DNA of 64,000 nucleotides, taken from contig CP142458.1 of the NCBI GenBank assembly GCA_038049695.1, positions 57,755,501 through 57,819,500 of the forward strand, given 5' to 3'. The position numbers were made by a program, and so were the translations under genes. This DNA comes from Cinnamomum chago (lineage: Eukaryota > Streptophyta > Magnoliopsida > Laurales > Lauraceae). Below the pieces are notes generated by a model. The model did not search any database, was not told where the DNA came from, and was given only the letters and a program-made list of their open reading frames with translations. Each line of letters begins with the position of its first letter. Position 1 is the stretch's first letter. Positions 1 through 10,934 of this stretch are shown here, piece after piece.

Positions 1-409
1 CTTAGGCATGATTTCTAACACCAATAGCTTATAGATTTGTGTATTGTCATGTTTTCATGAGATTAGGGTTACATTGGGGGTTTTCATCTCAAAAGCAAGC
101 TAAGTCAAGAGGGCCTTGAGTTGATTAACCTTCATCAAAGGCAAGTATAAGCATTTCTTGTGATTAGCATTACTTGTTGTAGAAATGCATATAGTTTTCA
201 TGGACTTGTGCATTTTCCATTGATTTTGGATGTGTTTATGGGTTTTGTGAATGATTAATGGATCATTAGAAGTATTGTTTTGGAAATGGATGATATGTGA
301 GGAGGGAACAGGAGGTTCCATTACTATTGTAGGTTGTGGGTGAATAATGGAGAAAGGAGTGTAGAAGAAGAGAGAATGTATCAGATTTTCGAGTTGGAAC
401 TCTAGACAG

Positions 410-563
410 TTCGCTCGAGCGAACATGGAGTCGCTCGAGCGACCAAGGTTCTGTGACAGAGCGAAATAATTCTGGGCAGTTCGCTCGAGCTAACATGGGG
501 TGCGCTCGAGCGACCAACGTTCTGTGAGGTGTCCGCTCGAGCGAACTTTACTCGCTCGAGCGA
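410..563. repeat. Array of six GCTCGAGC palindromic boxes inside the LTR
   Basis: Six copies of the core GCTCGAG(C), mostly as TCGCTCGAGCGAAC or TCGCTCGAGCGACC, lie near 413, 433, 483, 503, 535 and 553. Spacing alternates between about 20 and 30-50 bases. The core is self-complementary. A comparable set, as GCTTGAGC, CTCGAGCG and CTAGAGCG variants, lies at about 35600-35750 in the solo LTR. Confidence 0.85.
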
Positions 564-1208
564 ACCTAATACAGGTACGAACATTGACTGTAAGTGAAAA
601 TTTGGCCAATCGACCGGACCGTGAGTCCAGCGGATTTTGGATTTTCACATAAACTTGGAGTACTTCTTGTGAGTACGAATACTCTTTAAATTAGTTTTGA
701 GATTAAACCTCCATGGGTGATAATTATGGGGACCTCAATGCACACATTAAAAATAAATGTGATGTCCATCAAGAATAACACGTGCAATGGGGAAACCAAT
801 AGTTACATCCAACGGTTGGTTTCGAATGAGATAGAATTGAGTGGAGCTATAAATGAGAAGTAAGATCTCTCATTATATCGTGTTTCACATTGTTAGGTCC
901 CGATCTCGGGAGATTGGTACTACCGTTATTCCCTCCTCTTGTTATGAAGAGAATTACTGAAATGAATTGAGTTGATCATTAGAAAGACATTAACTCTTAG
1001 GTTGGCATTACCTAGCTACTGTACTAAAACTCTAAATGAGTTCAATGAATTAATAAACGAAGTAAATGACGAATCCTGCTGCAGCAGATGGATTTGGGGG
1101 CGTTCCGGAGCTCCGTGGTGATGCTAGTTGTCCCTGGCCAGGACACTAGTAAATCCCACATATTCCGATCATATCTATGAGTATTGATTGATGCCTTCCG
1201 TTTGGAAG

Positions 1209-1310
1209 ATGAATCTTTCCTTTGAGGGAAGATGGTAAATTAAATGAATCCTTCCTTTGAGGGAAGATGGTAATGAAATGAAATGAAATGAAATGGATTG
1301 AAATGAGCGA
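1209..1310. repeat. Short tandem duplication plus AATGA microsatellite
   Basis: A unit of about 33 bases containing TTTCCTTTGAGGGAAGATGG is present twice (about 1209-1241 and 1243-1273). It is followed by several AATGA/AAATG pentamers. It lies inside the giant LTR and is probably replication slippage. Confidence 0.7.
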
Positions 1311-1988
1311 ATGAAAGATATAATAAGGATTATCTTGTGAATGACTATTGGTTAACTCTTACGGTTATATATTGTGATCATAGACATTATCTGAACTTGT
1401 TAGAATTGAAATTATTATTAAATAGATTGAATGAGTTAGTATATGTATTAACATGTGCTATTACTAGATTTGTTTATATATTGTTGAACCGCTGTGTTCA
1501 TTAGTGTTATTGATGGCATTACATGCCCGATTGCCCCTACCGGTGTAGCAGCGCACACGGCTCCAGCGGAGGAGACCGCTCCGGTTCCTCCAGGAGGACA
1601 AACGGAATGGAACGGCCGGAATACCATTTGAAATGGGTATTCGAGAGCGAGAAAGAATTATAACATTTTGAGAAATGTTTGAGAAGTAATTTGTTAATCA
1701 TTTTGGGATGTAATTAATTATTACTGCATGGTGTTTTGGGTACACACCAATTGACAAGAAATGATGGGAATGATACATGTATAAGGACCTTATTCTTTTG
1801 TATACATGTAAATCGAAATTTGATATTGTCAAATATATATATGTTTCTGCATTATTGTGTATTTGACAGGTTAATTGAGAATGTTATCCCTTGTGGATTC
1901 CGTTTTAATTTCGGTTAATTTGGGGTTTACAGGAGTAAGTATGGGTTCACGGCCCATGGTTATCGTAATTCGGACCCGGGTTGTGACA

Positions 1989-2930
1989 CTTATTTTCGCC
2001 AGCTGCTTCAGAAATCCAATCATGTTTTTCATCTGTGCTAAGAAAAACAGTTGCCATATTCCTATGAATTGTTAGCCATTCATGGGCAAGACTCGTGTCC
2101 AATCCGCTCAGTTCTAGGATTTGATGCAGCTCAACCATTATCATATCGGTAGCCTTCTTCTTTGGCATTCTGATGCTATCAGACACATCATGAATAGCGA
2201 CTTTCAAGCCTTCACCGGATCTTTTAATGCAAGAGATGATTTCGAGCATCTCAGAGTTCCTCTTGCGATTGTTCTTTCTCTTGGATGACCCCTCCACACC
2301 ACTAGAAGTTATTCTAAACCCATGAAGTTGATCAGTCAGCCCAACATCTGAATCAACCTGTGATTTTGTAGTAGCGTGTGTCAGACTCGCATGATGCATG
2401 GCTTGGAGCAGCAGTGGCAGACCTAGCATATTGTCCCGCGACAACGTCAGCACCAAATATGAGTTCAATTATCTTTGCCCGATATGGCTTAGCATCTGAA
2501 TGTCCCTATAGGTTCAAAGCAATATTAGTTCAACGTTAATCATCACTTTTTTAAGATGTTGGAGTTTACCAAAAACAGTTGTAGCCAGATTTAATCTCAT
2601 GTACATGTTTACCTCAATCCATGCTGTCCATACATCATTAGAAGCAATGATGCGTTTTGTTGTGTTATCATAACCAAAACCGGATGCATTCAATAGCTCA
2701 GTTGCTATTGAGTAATTTTTCTTATGATACTTGCATCTATTGACAATGCTCTGCTTGGTTAGCACATATTCCCTGTTGCTATTCGCAGTCATTATCACTG
2801 CCACTGCCTCATAAGCTTCTCCCTTGAAGTCGCGGTCTGCTTTACAACCCAACAATACTTGTTCATACATTCCATCAAGCAATTCCTCATCCATAAGTGC
2901 ATTGAAGGTAACATTTCTCCCATTTGACAT
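1989..2930 (-). pseudogene. Harbinger-associated Myb/SANT-like ORF, truncated
   Basis: The start at 2930 is the first Met of the frame (MSNGRNVTF). Residues 10-105 match the Myb/SANT-like DNA-binding domain (Myb_DNA-bind_3 family): an acidic patch, then Y-EAV, then LLNASGFGYD, then DVWTAWIE. A GT-AG intron fits at 2612-2506: donor GAG|GTAAAC after AWIE, acceptor TATAG before GHSDAKPYR. This restores the usual family continuation. A frameshift then occurs around 2380-2460, and the C-terminal half continues as a basic stretch (SSKRKNNRKRN) and HEWLTIHRN. The normal C-terminus is replaced at 1988 by the LTR, and the open frame reads on to 1947. In Harbinger elements this partner protein helps the transposase reach the nucleus and bind TIRs; here it is dead. 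Confidence 0.75.
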
Positions 2931-3100
2931 GGCTACATAGAGAGAAGAGAGAAGACCGGTGAAACCAATATAACAATGAAAATGTAGAGACGCGGACAAC
3001 TCAGTACAATATTCACTAATTTCAAATTTGAAATGAACATTTTTCATCATAATTAAAGTGGGACATTTGCTCAAAATAGCAGTACATAATAACACTAATT

Positions 3101-4566
3101 TCATCTCACTCCTGCTCCAGACGTGTTATTACAATACTCATTCCAAAGTCTCTTAGCAATATTATCTCTAAACACATGCCATTCCTCTCTCTCCCTTTGA
3201 GAGTGAAACATTAGAGCCTGTACATTGCCACAATTATGTTTTGGCTCCCCCACAACTTCTTCATCTATTGTTTCCGCCAGGACCAGGTCATCTCCATCTT
3301 CATTGACCACAATTTCCTCGTCAGTAGATAGGCCAGAGCCACCATGCATTTGGATGAAGTTGTGCATCACACAAGAAGCGCTGCCAATGGAGACTTGATT
3401 TTTATAGTCATATTATGTTGCTGTCTTCAAAATTGCAAACCGATTCTTTAGAATACCGAAGGTCCTCTCTATGACATTGCAAGTTTGCGAGTGTCTTTTG
3501 TTATAAAATTCATTTTCATTTTGAGGATCTTTACCCCTGAATTCACTCAGATGATATCTCACTGCTCAGTATGGTGCCAAAAACCATGGGGCATTTGCGT
3601 AACCAACATTTACTAAATAATACCTACCTACTTAATCGAATTGTAATTGAATGTCACATTAAATCAAAAAATCATTACATACGCCCATGCAATGAACAAT
3701 AAAATTAAAGCAGGACTTTACCATGTGGGACTTTCAATTTCTCTTTGCGCATCAGAGCACTCTACAAGACACATGCGTCTGTTGCTGAACCCTTCCAACC
3801 GGGTAGAACTTACTGAAAATTCATGTCAAAACCACAAGCACCAAGCACATTTTGGGACAAGGACCCCTTTCTATTTCAAAATGATCCTTGTATTTTCAGT
3901 GGGACACAAACAGGAATATGTGCTCCATCTAGAGCTCCTATGCAATCCTATTGGAATTGTGAATTAATATTATTTTCTGTTACAATATGAATGACATTTT
4001 TTAAATTTAAATGAGAGACATGCCATTACCTCAAAGCCATTTGGGCCCCTTGGTGTGTGCATCCCAGCTTGCACTAGCACTTCTGGAGCAATACTATTGA
4101 TTGCAAAGAGTACCTCCTGAAAGTGACGACTTATGGTTTCTCCTGATCTATGGAACCTGACACTATTTGTTTTGTTTCTCACACTGTGTGATATGGTATG
4201 CAAGAACTCTGCCATTGCCTCCTCTACAGACATAACATAAGTGTCCCTCAATAACCCTTTCTCTCGCATTGACTGACATAATAATTTAAACGTTTAGGTA
4301 TCCATTCTCAGTTGGCTTATACATTCTGCGTCCCTCTCACTAGTTAAAGTTGCAAGAAATTCAGCCCTGCCAGCGTCTCTATTAATTTGTTTTACCTTCT
4401 TCTTAGAGAGACAGTATTGCTTTGCAATTAGCAACATTTGTTGCCTCCAAGCCGCTACACTCCCCCATACAGTTCCTAATATTGCATGCTGATCTGCCTC
4501 GGACTAACTGAAGCCTGATTCATTCTCTCCTATACTACTGTTCAATGTACGCTCCATATCATCCAT
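3101..4566 (-). pseudogene. PIF/Harbinger DDE transposase relic
   Basis: The reading begins at a Met at 4566 (MDDMERTLN) and passes several stops. Landmarks in order: ECISQLRMD at about 4300; LLRDTYVMSVEEAMAEFLHTI with an N-terminal helix-turn-helix-like stretch at 3970-4269; DGAHIPV (first catalytic Asp) then SQNVLGACGFDMNF and LPGWKGSATD (second acidic region) at about 3740-3950; GYANAPWFLAPY, then TCNVIERTFGILKNRF (Glu region) at about 3450-3600; finally MHNFIQMHG, ending at 3101 after KRLWNEY. This order is that of DDE_4-type Harbinger transposases. Several in-frame stops, for example after FLAPY and after KTAT, make it a pseudogene. Confidence 0.82.
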
Positions 4567-6248
4567 TTACTGATGATTGATTAAACTATTAGTCAATGTA
4601 GGGAGGAGACAGTCATTCCAGGGCAGCATCAAAAGGGATTGGTAGACCCATGCTATAGCACTAATGAATTTTGAGCAGTGTACAATAATCTAGAAAACCA
4701 AACAGCAGCAAAGTAGTATTTTCATGAAACATTTTCTAAAATACATACAAAGTAATTTGTGGAGAATAATGATTTATTAGACAGGCACATCATATAAATG
4801 AATGGGTATAGGAATAATACCTTCGGAGCGAACAACAAGCACTACTATGGTAGACTCTGTGTCAGGATTTGAGCCATAATGTTTACAAGAACAAACTAAT
4901 TAGTATAAAGATACATATAGCATTGATGACCCTGACAAAACTACTTAGCAAGTTCTGTAAATTGGAAGTTCAATTTGAAATACAAAACGATCCATAACAT
5001 TGAAGGCATTATTTGTTATAAAGGAAGTGTTAAACAAGCAAAAAATTGAGGATCCATGCAGTGGTTTCAGTTGTTACTAAGAAGACTACATTTTATCCAT
5101 GGACCTTGCATCTGTCCAGATAGTAATACGAAACGGACATACAAACCCATCCTTATGACATTTACCAGAAGTCATGATGGATTTAAGGTGCAAAGAATAT
5201 ATTAAACTAGGCAGAAGAGGTTGTCCACCATAGCCAATGGACACATATTATAAAAAATAAAAAACCACAAATTAGGTTTCCAAGCAAGTAAAGATCGGTA
5301 GGTGATGGGCATTGTCCCTCTAGACGAGTTAGATCATATAATCACTGAACAAGGCCGTTGTTGCTATAAACGAAGAAAAATCATAAATGATTGTAAGAGC
5401 TGCACATTCCATGGGGAACTGCCGGACTGGAACATCACCTACTATTAACTCATCAAAGAAAAAACAGAACAATCCGATACCCCCAAATTAAGAAAACAAC
5501 TTTTAGAAAGTATGAGGATGAGTACCTATGCATTCACCCGGACGCTTGAAAGCCTTGTGCCACTTTAATCTCAGTAGCCAACCCATCAGCCGATTTATAA
5601 AGAAGAGATGACACACGATGGAGTGAATGCACCCAGGTACAGGTTAGGGGGAGAATTAGGGCAAGTCACCAACTCCATCTCCTAATTTGATTCTGATTTG
5701 AAACATTGAGATGAATGCCATCATAGGGATGAGCATTGTACAGGTGATAGCACAGCAACCCCTACCATATTCACCCTCTTAAATCGTCTCCACGATGAAT
5801 GATTGCTGGACTCTCCAAATCTCAATTGAGATTTTCTGTGAACACCCACGAAGATATGACAACAACTGCGATCTGGAACTCGATCTCTTACTGGAGATGT
5901 TTGTGTTGTGTTATCAGCCCTTTCACCATATTTTTTCAAGGCACCAGCTGTGGAAGTGTACTACGGTAGATCTTGTGTGAGATCTTCTCAGGCAGGACTT
6001 AGTATACTGGTTGATTATCCACATCATATCGGTAGATTTCTCGTAGAATGGGAAGAGTTCTCAAGCCCACCTGGTGGAGGGGGGCTTTAAAAGTGGGCTT
6101 CAAGTCACCTCTGGTTTTACTGCGTCATGAAAAGATTGGCAGATGGAGTAGGTGAAGTACTTATCACTTTTTTATCCAAATGAGATAGGTTACAATTTTT
6201 TAACATTATTGTATGACACACTTCACCTGTGATCCAAACACGCTCTAA

Positions 6249-7025
6249 AGTAAAATGTACTGCATGTGGGGACCTAGTAAAATAAAAAAAATAAGAAAAT
6301 AAGAAAAAACACGGATGGGCTTTGCCCTTCTTAGCATCAGAATCCAGAACCTAGGGTAGAAATGTAAGAAAAAAAAAGAAAATGGAGAGGGAAAGGGAGT
6401 GGGAAGTGAAAAAACAAAGAAGATGGAAATAAGAGGAAAGAGAAGAGGAGGAAGAGGAAGGAGAGAGAGAGGAAATAGAAGAGGAGGAGAAAAGGGTCAT
6501 CCGTAGATATACAAGTTGCGACAGTCGGCGATGGTGGCGTTCGCAGATAGCGATGGAGTAGCTCAACCCCCAGTGAGGTACGCCCATCTCCTTCCCTCTC
6601 TCCTCCAACTTTGAGTTTCATTTTTTTTTAGTGTCTATTACTACAAGCTGAATTGTTGAACTCATCTTCATTTTCTTTTCTCCGCTGTATATATATATGC
6701 ATAGATCTATTCTCTTAGATATGTTATCTCTCTCTATCCCTCTCCTCCTCTCCTTTTCTCCCTGTACATTTTTTTAAAAGTTTTTTCGAAGATTTCAACA
6801 CTAGCAAAACAGGAGACCGTTAGGAATGATACCCGACCGATATTTTAAAATATTGGCCGATACAGACCAATATTTTGATGGGCGATACCGATACCGGTAT
6901 CCCATCAAAATATCATACCGGTACCGGCCGACATTTTCAACCATGATCATCATTCTACCATGGCCGTTTGCAGGAGCTTTGCTTTGTTGCCCAATTTGGT
7001 GATAAAGAATCCTAGCTAGCATGTG
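6249..7025. other. Flank of the FtsZ relic: GA-rich tract and repeat-like sequence
   Basis: No gene is visible. 6360-6490 is very purine-rich (GGAAGAGGAGG-like). 6815-6945 holds alternating GATACCG and CGGTATC words that can pair with each other, typical of a dispersed plant repeat. The stretch just before 7026 may be what remains of the FtsZ 5' leader. The open frames here on the minus strand are low-complexity Ser/Phe/Leu translations and are not credible. Confidence 0.5.
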
Positions 7026-7281
7026 ATGATGTCTTCTCCTCCCTCAACCTTTGTCCAATTCTCTGCACGTTGTTTCCACATCGACCTGGACCCCAAGAAT
7101 TCAACAAGTAGTAGGGGCCGAAGCCCAAGGAGAAGTGATTGCAGAGTCATCTACTCCTATTCCTTCTCCTCCTCCTCATCTCCATCTCCATTTAGTGCAG
7201 TGGAATCTGGTAGGTAAGGTGGTCGGAGTTAGAGGCGTCAATAATGATGCCGTCAATCGCGTGATAGGAAGCAGACTCCAG
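7026..7281 (+). pseudogene. Plastid FtsZ1-like exon 1 (transit peptide + start of GTPase), frameshifted
   Basis: From the ATG at 7026 a Ser/Arg-rich, acidic-poor leader of about 60 residues (MMSSPPSTFVQFSARCF onward) looks like a chloroplast transit peptide and ends in FSAVESGR. The next residues are in another frame: KVVGVRGVNNDAVNRVIGSRLQ, ending at a donor (CTCCAG|GTCCCA). Plant FtsZ1 has a short linker ending M-E-S-A-R, then K-V-I/V-G-V-G-G-G-G-N-N-A-V-N-R-M. The match in order and spacing is clear. A loss of about two bases after GGTAGG puts a TAA in frame. The glycine-rich nucleotide-binding loop is also changed (RGVN-ND instead of GGGGNN). FtsZ1 polymerises in the stromal plastid-division ring; this copy cannot. 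Confidence 0.8.
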
Positions 7282-7440
7282 GTCCCATAATTTCCTATTT
7301 GTCATCTACTTTTTCTCTCCAAACCCCATTTCTTGTAACTCTTTTTTAAACCTTCTATTTGATTTTGGTTCTGATTGTGATAAGTTTAGGTGGGTATGGG
7401 TTGTTTTTTTCTCTACTTATGGTTCAATCATTGATACTAT

Positions 7441-8023
7441 TGTAAGGTCAATTTTTGAAGAGATAAGCAAGATGGAACAACCTTTCTTCTTGATTTGGTG
7501 CCTTTTCTTTTTCTTCTTGCTGGATCTCCTTCCCTGAATGAAGTACCTGTTCAAGAAGAAAGAAACCTAGTGAAACTCGATCGGGGTAGCCCAATCGAAC
7601 TTTCTCCGATGCTTAAGTTAGCCACCAAGATTGGAAATTCATGTAATAGATAGATTTTGGATGTGATTTTTGGCATACCTCCCTCTCAGATCATCTCCCT
7701 CCTCTTAGCAATTTTCCCCTGAATTTCTGATGCCCGTTAGTACACGTTTCCCATTTCCACATCATGATGAATAGATTTCAAACGTGGCTCAGGATCGTGG
7801 GTTGTTTCCCCCTGAATATTGGTCTCATTTTTGTCTCTTCTGCCAACTGTCCTTGTGTTATTTGACACATGTCCTTTCCCACCTTCTCCATTATAGCATG
7901 TGAGAGGATCATGGCCCCTTTTTATGGGATGTTCCTTCTCCACTTTCATTATTGGGCTAATTTTACAAGTGGGTCTGTTTTGGCCCAAATCCACTTCCAA
8001 GTCATTCAAACTTTCCCCTCACA
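7441..8023 (-). repeat. 3' LTR of the Tat element
   Basis: About 583 bases, matching 14472-15050 over its whole length (for example TGTAAGGTCAATTTTTGAAG at the left edge and TTTCCCCTCACA at the right). It differs by scattered substitutions and small indels, so the insertion is not recent. Just inside (8024-8055, minus strand) lies a purine-rich AAGAAGAAAGGAGG tract, the likely polypurine primer. Confidence 0.92.
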
Positions 8024-8080
8024 ATTGTCCCCCAAGCCTCCTTTCTTCTTTCCCGTTTTCCGAGAAGAAAGGGGGCTTGA

Positions 8081-8587
8081 GATTCTTCGAAGACACGTGG
8101 TGCTTCCGAGGTTGCTCAGCGCTTAGCGGAATCTTACGCTACTAATTCTTCCAAAGCTGTGAAGGTTGTAGATGCTAAGGTGGTCACTGTTTTAAGTCGC
8201 CTGACTGTAAATGAGATGGAGCTCATGGCTATTTGTTCCAAGCTAGCCGAGATGGAGGTGGAGATGCGGGATGTTATGGAGAAGTCTAAGGATGCAGTGT
8301 TTGAAGAGGTCGAGGCAATCTATTTTGAGGAGGTTGAGCGAATGAAGAACCTCGTGTTCAAACGGGGGTATGATGCATACTTAAGTGATGCTAGTGTCCT
8401 AGGAGATTCTCCCCTCCGGGCCAAGCACACATTTTAGCCTATCGTTGTTCTAGCTCAGCCATCGCCTGCTGAAACTTCTGCTCAAGATCCTGTTGGAAGG
8501 TCCAACTCGCCCGTGGCTGGTGATAATGATGCTTCTCCTATTGCTGACCCTGCCGCTTTTGCTTCTAATGTCCCTGAGGTTGTCTAG
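8081..8587 (+). pseudogene. Antisense-strand ORF inside the Tat element, coiled-coil-like
   Basis: On the plus strand, opposite to pol, a frame is open from 8081 (after TGA at 8078-8080) to TAG at 8585-8587, with one internal TAG at 8435-8437. It encodes about 168 residues. Residues 1-85 are charged and helix-prone with heptad-like Leu/Val/Met spacing (RLTVNEMELMAICSKLAEM, FEEVEAIYFEEVERMKNL), then KRGYDAYL. After the internal stop comes a Pro/Ser/Ala-rich acidic tail (VLAQPSPAETSAQDPV). No initiator Met lies before the coiled-coil, so the N-terminus is missing or within the polypurine/LTR junction. Extra ORFs, sometimes antisense, between integrase and 3' LTR are known in Tat/Ogre/Retand-type elements. 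Their function is unknown and I do not assign one. Confidence 0.6.
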
Positions 8588-9015
8588 AGAATTGAAGAAC
8601 TCTCCCTTTTTTTGTTTTACTTTTGGAAAGTTGCCCAACGTGTGGGCCAATTGCTGTATTTACCTATCTTTCTTTCTCTATAAATTTGTCTTTTGCGCTC
8701 TGAATGTTCGGCTCTTGTTTACTTCCACTTTTTCTTTCCACATGGTTCATGCCTACTGCCACTGTCAGCCTCTTACCGAGCTTCCCTCAGCCCGGCGTTT
8801 TCGTCGTCACGCCAAACATTGGTTAAGGGAAGATCAGTCCAGCATACCTATTTTGAGACTTTCCCGGTTAGGATATTTTCCTTTGGCACGAAGTAGTGGG
8901 CTTGCTACTACCCTTAATTTTCAGGCTTTAGCCTTATTTAGGCGCGGTTGTCCTGGTAGGGTCTGGTCCCTACTGTGGGTCCCCGCTCTATTGAATCCTA
9001 TGAATCGGTTCCTTG
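8588..9015. other. Spacer between Tat integrase and antisense ORF
   Basis: About 430 bases without recognisable coding sequence on either strand. A 178-residue plus-strand frame crosses it but looks like chance: hydrophobic low-complexity, overlapping the antisense ORF in another frame. Confidence 0.5.
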
Positions 9016-10061
9016 CTACAAGGTCATAGGGCACCCCACACAAATCTTTGGCACAAGATCATAAGACAACCTGCATAATTGCATAAGCTCTTTGTACAAG
9101 AGCTCTTGGTACAAGATCATAAGACAACTTGCGTAAATGGAATGCAATAATGACAATTTCTTTGGCACAAAGATACAGAATTTCTTGAAATTCGCTGTGT
9201 TCCAAGACCTTGGCAATGCTTTTCCTTCGAGCATCTCTAGGTGGTAGCTCTTGCTCCTCCGACGGAGGTAACTCTGTATGGTCCTTCTCAAATCAGACCT
9301 AGTTTGTTGTGACTGGGGTCTTTGGTGTTCGGGAGTACCTTTCTCAAGACGTGGTCTCCGACCTCCGATGTCCTTGTCGTACATTTTTCCTGCAAGCTCT
9401 GAGCTAATTATTGCTGGTTGGCGGCCAACTTGGTCAATGCTACTTTCTCTGCTCCTCAATCATGTCCAGTTGTTCGGCAATCCTCTCTTTATTTTTCTCA
9501 TGACCGTATGCTTCCAACCTTATGGTTGGCACCCCAATCTCTAATGGGGTTTCTCCTTTTGACCTTCGCGGGATGGTTTTGTAGGTCCATAAGATGCTAG
9601 GAAGCTCGTCCACCCTTTTCTTCATGTCGTCCAACAAAGTCTTGTCGGAGCTTTCTGCTTGGCTACTACTTTGTGGGTAAACAGAGGTTGAAAAGTGATG
9701 TATAATGCCATATCGTTAGCATTGATGCATGGATACCTTACCCTCAAATTGTTCCCCATTGTCGGTCATCAGTGCCCAGGGTATTCCAAATCTACCGACC
9801 TTGGATTGAGCTTGACGATGTCAACCCCCCACTCGTCAAATGGCCACGGACTCTCTATTGAGGTTAATTGCTCGGTAGGTTAATTGATGTCTTTACCGAA
9901 GCGTTGACATCTTTCACACCTCTGCACGAACTGTAAGGCATCCTTCTGCATGTATGGCCACCAATAACCTTGCGATGTAGCTTGGTGAGCGAAGCTTTGT
10001 CCTCCGATGTGCCCCCCACGGCACACCTCACGAAGTTCTCATAACAACCTTTCAACGCCAA
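9016..10061 (-). pseudogene. Tat element integrase relic
   Basis: Minus-strand translation across three frames shows a zinc-finger-like start at about 9864-10061 (HRKVIGGHTCRRMPY in one frame; CERCQRFG in the neighbouring frame), then the core with WPFDEWGVDIV at about 9800-9840. The C-terminal region at 9440-9637 reads LPSILWTYKTIPRRSKGETP then LEIGVPTIRLEAY, which is the usual end of the core in Ty3/gypsy Tat integrases. Frameshifts separate these blocks, so no active enzyme can be made. Confidence 0.7.
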
Positions 10062-10315
10062 CCGGGTTGACGCATTGTAAGTACAATCCCAAGTAAGACT
10101 ATCGATAAAGCTTGTCCGTTGGTGATAGCCAAAATTTGATTACCTTTCTTATGACCTTCCAACTGTCGTCGGAGTCTTCCCAACCTGGTCGGCGCACATG
10201 ACGTGCCGACCTCCGATGCTTGGCTCTGATTGGTTGCCTTTCTCCTGACCTTCTTACTCTCCTCAAAGTCTTTTCGGAGCGATTTGTCCTTCAGGCACTC
10301 TATTATTGGTGTCAT

Positions 10316-10828
10316 TCAGCTTGGAGTCTCTTCAACTCGGTCGGCGCACATGACGTGCCGACCTCCGGTGCTCAGCTCTGATTGGCAGTCAACGAGGATC
10401 TCTCTCTTTAGCTCATATTTGATGGTTGTAGCCCAACTGACCAAGCAATCAACATGTGAATCTTCCTTCCAACCATTCTGTTTTACCTTAACATCTTCAA
10501 CATCTTGGATCAAGCGCTTTGCTTTTACGACATATGCAGAAATCCGATCATCTCGAGCTGTATATTCCCCGGTTAGTTGACTAGCAACTAATTGTGAGTC
10601 ACAATCAACTGTCAGTTGCCTGACCGTGAGCTCTCTGGCCATTCTGAGTTCGAACAAGAGTGCTTCGTACTCTGCTTCATTGTTCGATGCATCAAATCCC
10701 ATTGTGACAGTTCGTTCGATTACCGCCCCTTCTGGCATTATGAGCACCACATCGGCGCCTGATCCTCGTGAATTGGATGCTCCATCCACATATAGTTGCC
10801 ACTGCTGGTCGGTCCTTGCTTCGTCCAC
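10316..10828 (-). pseudogene. Additional RNase H (aRNH) of the Tat element
   Basis: This open frame of 170 residues carries the RNase H fold signature: LYVDGASNSRGSGADVVLI (first Asp), NNEAEYEALLFELRMA (Glu), LTVDCDSQLVASQLTGEYTA (second Asp). It lies between RT-RNase H and integrase, the position that defines Tat-lineage elements, which carry a second, separately acquired RNase H. The frame is intact although its neighbours are broken. Confidence 0.82.
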
Positions 10829-10934
10829 CTACCAACCTGACTCATTTTGCTTGGGCGTCTCCCAGTAAATGAACTCAGCTATGAATTCGGCCACCTCCTG
10901 GCCCTTTATCGCGCTTCTGGGAACTATTTTGTTG

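Larger units (their letters stand above)
1..1988 (-). mobile_element. Partial giant LTR of a Ty3/gypsy-type retrotransposon
   Basis: Read on the minus strand, a terminus beginning TGTCACAACCC starts at 1988, and the sequence continues leftward past the window edge without reaching a CA end. The boundary cuts a recognisable Harbinger ORF, so it is a real insertion junction. About 1.4 kb in lies an array of palindromic GCTCGAGC boxes (410-563). A complete 2.9-kb LTR at 34032-36979 has the same kind of start (TGTCACGCC) and the same kind of boxes about 1.6 kb in. Large LTRs of this kind are known in Tekay/Del-type chromoviruses, but no coding domain is visible here, so the lineage is inference. 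The TSD cannot be tested because the other end is outside the window. Confidence 0.7.
1989..6245 (-). mobile_element. PIF/Harbinger DNA transposon, degenerate, 3' end cut by LTR insertion
   Basis: Both proteins typical of PIF/Harbinger elements are recognisable on the minus strand: a DDE transposase relic (4566 to 3101) followed by a Myb/SANT-like ORF (2930 to 1989). The right end carries a plausible terminal inverted repeat, read on the minus strand as GAGCGTGTTTGGATCACAGG, from 6245 inward. It is followed outside by the trinucleotide TAA (6246-6248), the expected TSD type (TTA/TAA). The other end is lost where the giant LTR begins at 1988. About 1.7 kb (4567-6245) between TIR and transposase holds no recognised coding sequence. 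Frame-disrupting stops show that it is inactive. Confidence 0.82.

Noticed and set aside
6337-6621. Two overlapping Ser/Phe/Leu-rich minus-strand frames
   Set aside because: They are the reverse reading of a GGAAGAGGAGG purine tract; composition, not coding.
8493-9029. 178-codon plus-strand frame
   Set aside because: Overlaps the better antisense ORF in another frame and starts with a homopolymeric Leu stretch; probably chance.
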